Below are positions 60,666-64,000 of a stretch of DNA of 64,000 bases, piece after piece. Where the stretch lies: contig NC_088788.1 of assembly GCF_949628265.1 (NCBI RefSeq), positions 30,924,335 to 30,988,334 on the forward strand, given 5' to 3'. The stretch's first letter is position 1. The number at the start of each line of letters is the position of its first letter. Origin of the DNA: Cloeon dipterum (taxonomy: Eukaryota; Arthropoda; Insecta; Ephemeroptera; Baetidae). The notes under the pieces are model-generated. The model worked only from the letters and a program-made list of their open reading frames with translations, ran no database searches and had not been told where the DNA came from. The position numbers and the translations under genes were made by a program.

Positions 60666-61426
60666 TTTTGTATCTCTAGTTTTTATTGTCTATAAAATAT
60701 TTATCTATTTGTTAGGGTTTTACTTAATGATATTACAATCAATAATATTTTGTACTTTGAATCCTTTATTGTACCAATACATGTTTGCAATCGAAATTGC
60801 CTAATGTTCTTTGTGTCAGAATATTTTTCATTGCGCAAGTAATCTTTCTGGGTATGGCGAAATAATTTCTTAATTTAAAGCAGTTCATTCTCGACCACCT
60901 GGGTTTTATTTTGAAATGATATTTATTTTGTCCATATTGTAAAAGTGTTGTGAAACTATTACTCCCTCGCATACCCTCAGGGCAGAGCAGAGGGAGAAAC
61001 TCATTGTCAGGTACAAATAAAGGCACTGCAGGAGCCTCCCTCTCTCGAGCGCGAGCGCGCGGAGGCTCTCGCTCGTGCTGTGCCTTTATTTATATAACTC
61101 AGTTTCTCCCTCCGCTCTTCCCTGTGGGCGCCCGTAAATTTAAATTTTACGTTGTCATATATCGGTACAAATTATTATTGATTGTAATATCGTAATGTAA
61201 AAACCTGACACTATTATATTCAATTTAAGTAAGAGTTTGTTACCAATAAATATTCTATTATGTATGTTGTACAGTACGAGAACGTGATATTTAATTTTTC
61301 CTCGTAAAATTCTCCATATTAGCTAGCCTTCGAGAGTAAATTCCCCACACAGAGTAGAGACATTCAGTTTTTTTTCATAAATTTATAAAAATTAAACCTG
61401 TGTGTTTCTTTATTTGCCTTCAATAT
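60666..61426. other. Spacer with foldback element, no supported gene
   Basis: AT-rich apart from the foldback element at 60978-61124. Confidence 0.4.
60978..61124. mobile_element. 147-bp foldback element with CAGGG ends
   Basis: The ends CAGGGCAGAGCAGAGGGAG and, inverted, CAGGGAAGAGCGGAGGGAG continue as paired AGAAACT and AAATAAAGGCA segments towards a GC-rich centre with its own GAGCCTCC/GGAGGCTC stem. Almost the whole element is an imperfect inverted repeat. CAGGG termini occur in hAT-type MITEs, but no clear 8-bp target duplication was found. Confidence 0.7.
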
Positions 61427-61892
61427 TTATTTAATAAAAATATCTAAATATGTCTTAAATTTATTGAGACAAAAATAGCTAAGCATATTTTGAGAATTCT
61501 TCGACAACAAACCAACAAAGTACACATCTTTACAATGCGAAGAAGAAAGGAGCGGCACGCTGATAAAGGACGGATTTCCATCAGCCCCACCCGCCTGCAT
61601 CTCTTTCGTTAAAGACGCATCGCCACACAGCAACCAAGTTGGACTGAGAGAAAAAGTTAAAAATTGCATCTATCGAGCTATATCTTTGTCTCCTCATAAA
61701 AACACATTTCTCTCCTGAGCAAAAGTAGGCTTCATAAACTTAATGAAAAATAATGGGTAAGAGATATCTGATACGTAAAAACTGGCGTTGGTTTGCACAC
61801 TTGTAATAATTTACTCACCTTTGCTTGAAGTAGACCGTTCTTGCGCGCGACTTGTTGTAGAGTGAGCAGAGGTTTTGCCCATTTTTTGCATT
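61427..61892 (-). CDS. Two-exon candidate gene fragment, unidentified
   Basis: A well-formed exon at 61892-61819 is bounded by acceptor tatttccag and donor CAAAG/GTGAGT. A second candidate exon at 61643-61427 starts after acceptor tttctctctcag and ends in a stop. In one frame the two join as NLCSLYNKSRARTVYFKQ then SPTWLLCGDASLTKEMQAGG, open throughout. In the frame of the ATG at about 61891 the joined product is a short 34-residue peptide instead. Because the first reading has no start codon here, upstream exons would be needed. A non-coding RNA is equally possible. No family is recognised. Confidence 0.33.
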
Positions 61893-62493
61893 CTGGAAAT
61901 ACGAGGTGATCAGATTTAGCTCTGAAGGGTGGGGATAGTGTAAAAGTGTCAATTCAATTCGTTTTTATTTGTCCAAAAGACATTGTATTTTACAAATACT
62001 TTTCAATTGGTTCAAACGGGCCCCTAAGTTGCCCGAGTTGGGCTCAAGGCGAGTGCTTTGATTCCGGGTTGCTTTGTGTGATCTATTTTTAGTCAAGAAA
62101 ATCACAGTATAGTGTTTTTGAATATTATAAATTTTGCTGAGACTGGCTAAAATGGTCCAATAACAACAGCCCAATTGGTTAGCTCAAATAATAATATTAA
62201 AAAAAACAATGTGTATATTATGGAATATATTGCGATTGATTATCTCACAGCCTCTCTAATACAATACATTTTCTTAATCAAATTCAACAAGCACTCTTTT
62301 GCGTTTTAATTCTTGTAAACAAAACTTCCATTTCTTTCGGGGTTTTCTTTCAAATTGTTTACGTGAACTTTAATCCATTTTTTCAATTAAAATAAACAGG
62401 AACGAAGTATTCATTTAACAATTATTAATATTTAACTCTTAGTTTATTCGGTCAAAATCACATTTTGTCTATCTTGTTTTTATAAAAGCTTAT
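61893..62493. other. No supported gene
   Basis: AT-rich spacer before the Des8 stop codon. A GC-richer stretch at 62010-62085 with GGTTCAAACGGGCCC has no recognised identity. Confidence 0.35.
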
Positions 62494-63731
62494 TTAATAT
62501 CCGCGTTCGCTGCAATCGGCTAGCACCGGCACTCCATCAACCGTGCCCCAGGTCTCGTGCGAGCCGTCACCGGTGCGGAGGACCCTCTTGCGCACCAGCT
62601 CGTCTGACGGCGTCCTCAAATCGTAGGCCAAACCGATCTTCGCCATCAGCTCTATGAATTTTTTGGTCGGGTTCAGAAAGTGGTTCATCTCAGACGAACG
62701 GTAATCGTAGGGAAACACATGGTGGTAGTTGTGCCAACCCTCGCCGAGTGCCACAAGCGAAACGTATTGGTTTTCAGAGGGCATCAGCTCCCTGTGTTTA
62801 TTTGCTTTTAGTTCACATTTTGAATAGATTTATTTTTCATTTAACCTGTCATATGGCTTCGGTCCCATTCTGTGCGCAAAACTGTTGATGGACCATGTGA
62901 TGTTGAGGACCCAAACGTATCTGACGCAGTTCGCGAGGAAAGCGACCCAAGCGTCCTCAGCCCAAAAGTAGACGGGAATGTCAGAGGGTAGAATGTAACA
63001 GAAAATAAGCCGCAGAAGCTCAAAGTGCCTATGCGAAAAATCGAGTTTAATATATATTGCAAGGATAATATTGTGCTACACACTTGTCATGGAATGCTGC
63101 AACTGGGTCATTTAGAACGTCAGAAAGGTCAAGTTGACGGCCCTTCTCGCTCACCTGCGGGCTTTTTTCGCACATGAACCAACCGAGGTGAGCGAAAAAC
63201 AGGCCGCGGCGCGTATCGTGTGGATCTGCTTCGGTCTCGCTGTACTTGTGGTGAACCCGATGGTCTCGCACCCAGTGGATGATTTTTAACTGCGCGGATT
63301 CAACAAATCACATTTTAGGAGAGGCTAAATTTCTGGGGGAAACTACCTGTCCAGCAAGCATGTAGCAGGTAGTGAGAAATATTTTCAGCGGAAGTTTTGC
63401 TTTGTACGATCGGTGCGACCAATATCTATGAATTCCAGCAGACACGCCGAGGCCGCTTAGGTTGATCATGAAAATGGCTGAAATGTTATTTTCATTAATG
63501 ATGAATATTGTTGTAAGCATTAATTTTACTCCATGCGTAGGTTTGCCACTTTGCAACGGTCAATTTTGTGAAGAGTCCGTAAAGTGCCAGCATGTGGAAA
63601 GCAGTGACGAAAAAAATATTCAGCTTTTTAAGTTTGTATTCTTTCTTGGCAGGTTTTTGATGCGTCTTGATTGCTCTCACGTAAGCGTGAACGTCAAACC
63701 TTTCATCAACCTCTTGTGGAGTCGGTGGCAT
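62494..63731 (-). CDS. Des8: acyl-CoA Delta9-type desaturase, 339 aa
   Basis: Coding exons: 63731-63530, 63477-63347, 63289-63084, 63028-62846 and 62791-62494; 1020 nt in one frame, phases 1, 0, 2, 2. Ligands: HRYWSH (H84, H89), HRVHHK (H121, H124, H125), NSFAH (N228, H232), GEGWHNYHH (H261, H264, H265). The region after box II reads HHKYSETEADPH, with Tyr for the usual Phe. The most compact gene (1.24 kb, introns of 52-69 nt). It shares exon 5 length (298 nt) and FLNPTKK with Des6. It ends HETWGTVDGVPVLADCSERGY. The intron 4 donor (CAG/GTTAAA) is weak. The start is MPPTPQ, just after a ttttgaatag acceptor. Confidence 0.94.
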
Positions 63732-63897
63732 GTTGTCCTATTCAAAATGAATAAAAAAATGTTAGTTTTCTCTTTACAAAAAACAATTGAATCATAGTCC
63801 AGGCAATAATAAGTGACAAAATTGAACAGATGATAATTAGAGATTGAATATGAGTATATTTTAATTTTAAAAAGTGAGGCAAGGATTATTTTCTTAC

Positions 63898-64000
63898 TGT
63901 TTTGACTGTCGTGCGACTCGCGGTAGTATGAATTTATGCTTCAAAAAGGAAAACTCTGAATCGTTACATTTGAAGCGGTGGGGGGATGCTCGCCATTTGA
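63898..64000 (-). promoter_or_regulatory. Des8 promoter and leader exon at the window edge
   Basis: Donor AAACA/GTAAGA at 63898 ends a putative non-coding exon. GCATAAATTC near 63935 may be the TATA box. GGTGGGGGGATG (63978-63989, plus spelling) resembles the CAGGTGGGGAT element of Des5 and Des6 at the same distance from the donor. Confidence 0.4.

Overview
The window looks like arthropod, most likely insect, nuclear DNA. It is AT-rich, gene density is low, and the coding exons are short with GT-AG introns and TATA-like promoters. The array of acyl-CoA Delta9-type desaturases has the five-coding-exon layout I recognise from insects. I cannot name the species. All gene models were built by eye from reading frame, splice signals and family motifs; no alignment or search was run.

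Layout. At 0.5-8.2 kb there are fragments of unidentified genes on the minus strand: a first coding exon at 2092-2148, a good terminal exon at 7728-8211, and a weak secreted-protein candidate at 533-820. From 11.7 kb to the right end there are eight fatty-acyl desaturase genes, all on the minus strand and all apparently intact. I call them Des1 to Des8 from left to right: 11668-15393, 33977-35264, 37050-39927, 42390-43943, 49191-50676, 52171-53559, 55364-56869 and 62494-63731. Each assembles from five coding exons into one open frame of 317-374 residues. Exons 2, 3 and 4 are exactly 131, 206 and 183 nt in every copy, with the same intron phases. Every copy keeps the three histidine boxes and the NSxxH metal-ligand motif.

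The array is interrupted twice by plus-strand housekeeping genes. Between Des1 and Des2 lie a ribonuclease P subunit p14 homologue (32091-32650, with a GC-AG intron) and an RNA polymerase I subunit RPA43 homologue (to 33907). They sit head to tail with no canonical poly(A) signal seen between them. Between Des7 and Des8 lies a REXO1-type DEDDh 3'-5' RNA exonuclease (58340-60453). About 15 kb between Des1 and RPP14 holds no gene I can support.

Mobile and repetitive DNA includes a 5S-rRNA-derived SINE-like element (46911-47285) and two copies of a short terminal-inverted-repeat element (50039-50159 inside a Des5 intron, 57624-57764). There is also a 147-bp foldback element (60978-61124), a near-perfect hairpin around an (AT)n core (28897-29010), a dispersed repeat with copies at 44946, 53895 and 55165, and a duplicated block inside REXO1 intron 1.

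How the genes relate. The desaturases should insert double bonds into fatty-acyl-CoA at the ER membrane, using cytochrome b5 as electron donor. The repeated duplications are typical of families that diversify lipid, cuticular-hydrocarbon or pheromone precursors. Des4-Des8 share a distinctive C-terminal tail ending in Tyr. Several copies share a CAGGTGG-type element a fixed short distance upstream of a non-coding 5' exon, which suggests common transcriptional control. The three housekeeping genes have unrelated jobs (RNase P/MRP, Pol I transcription, RNA 3'-end processing).
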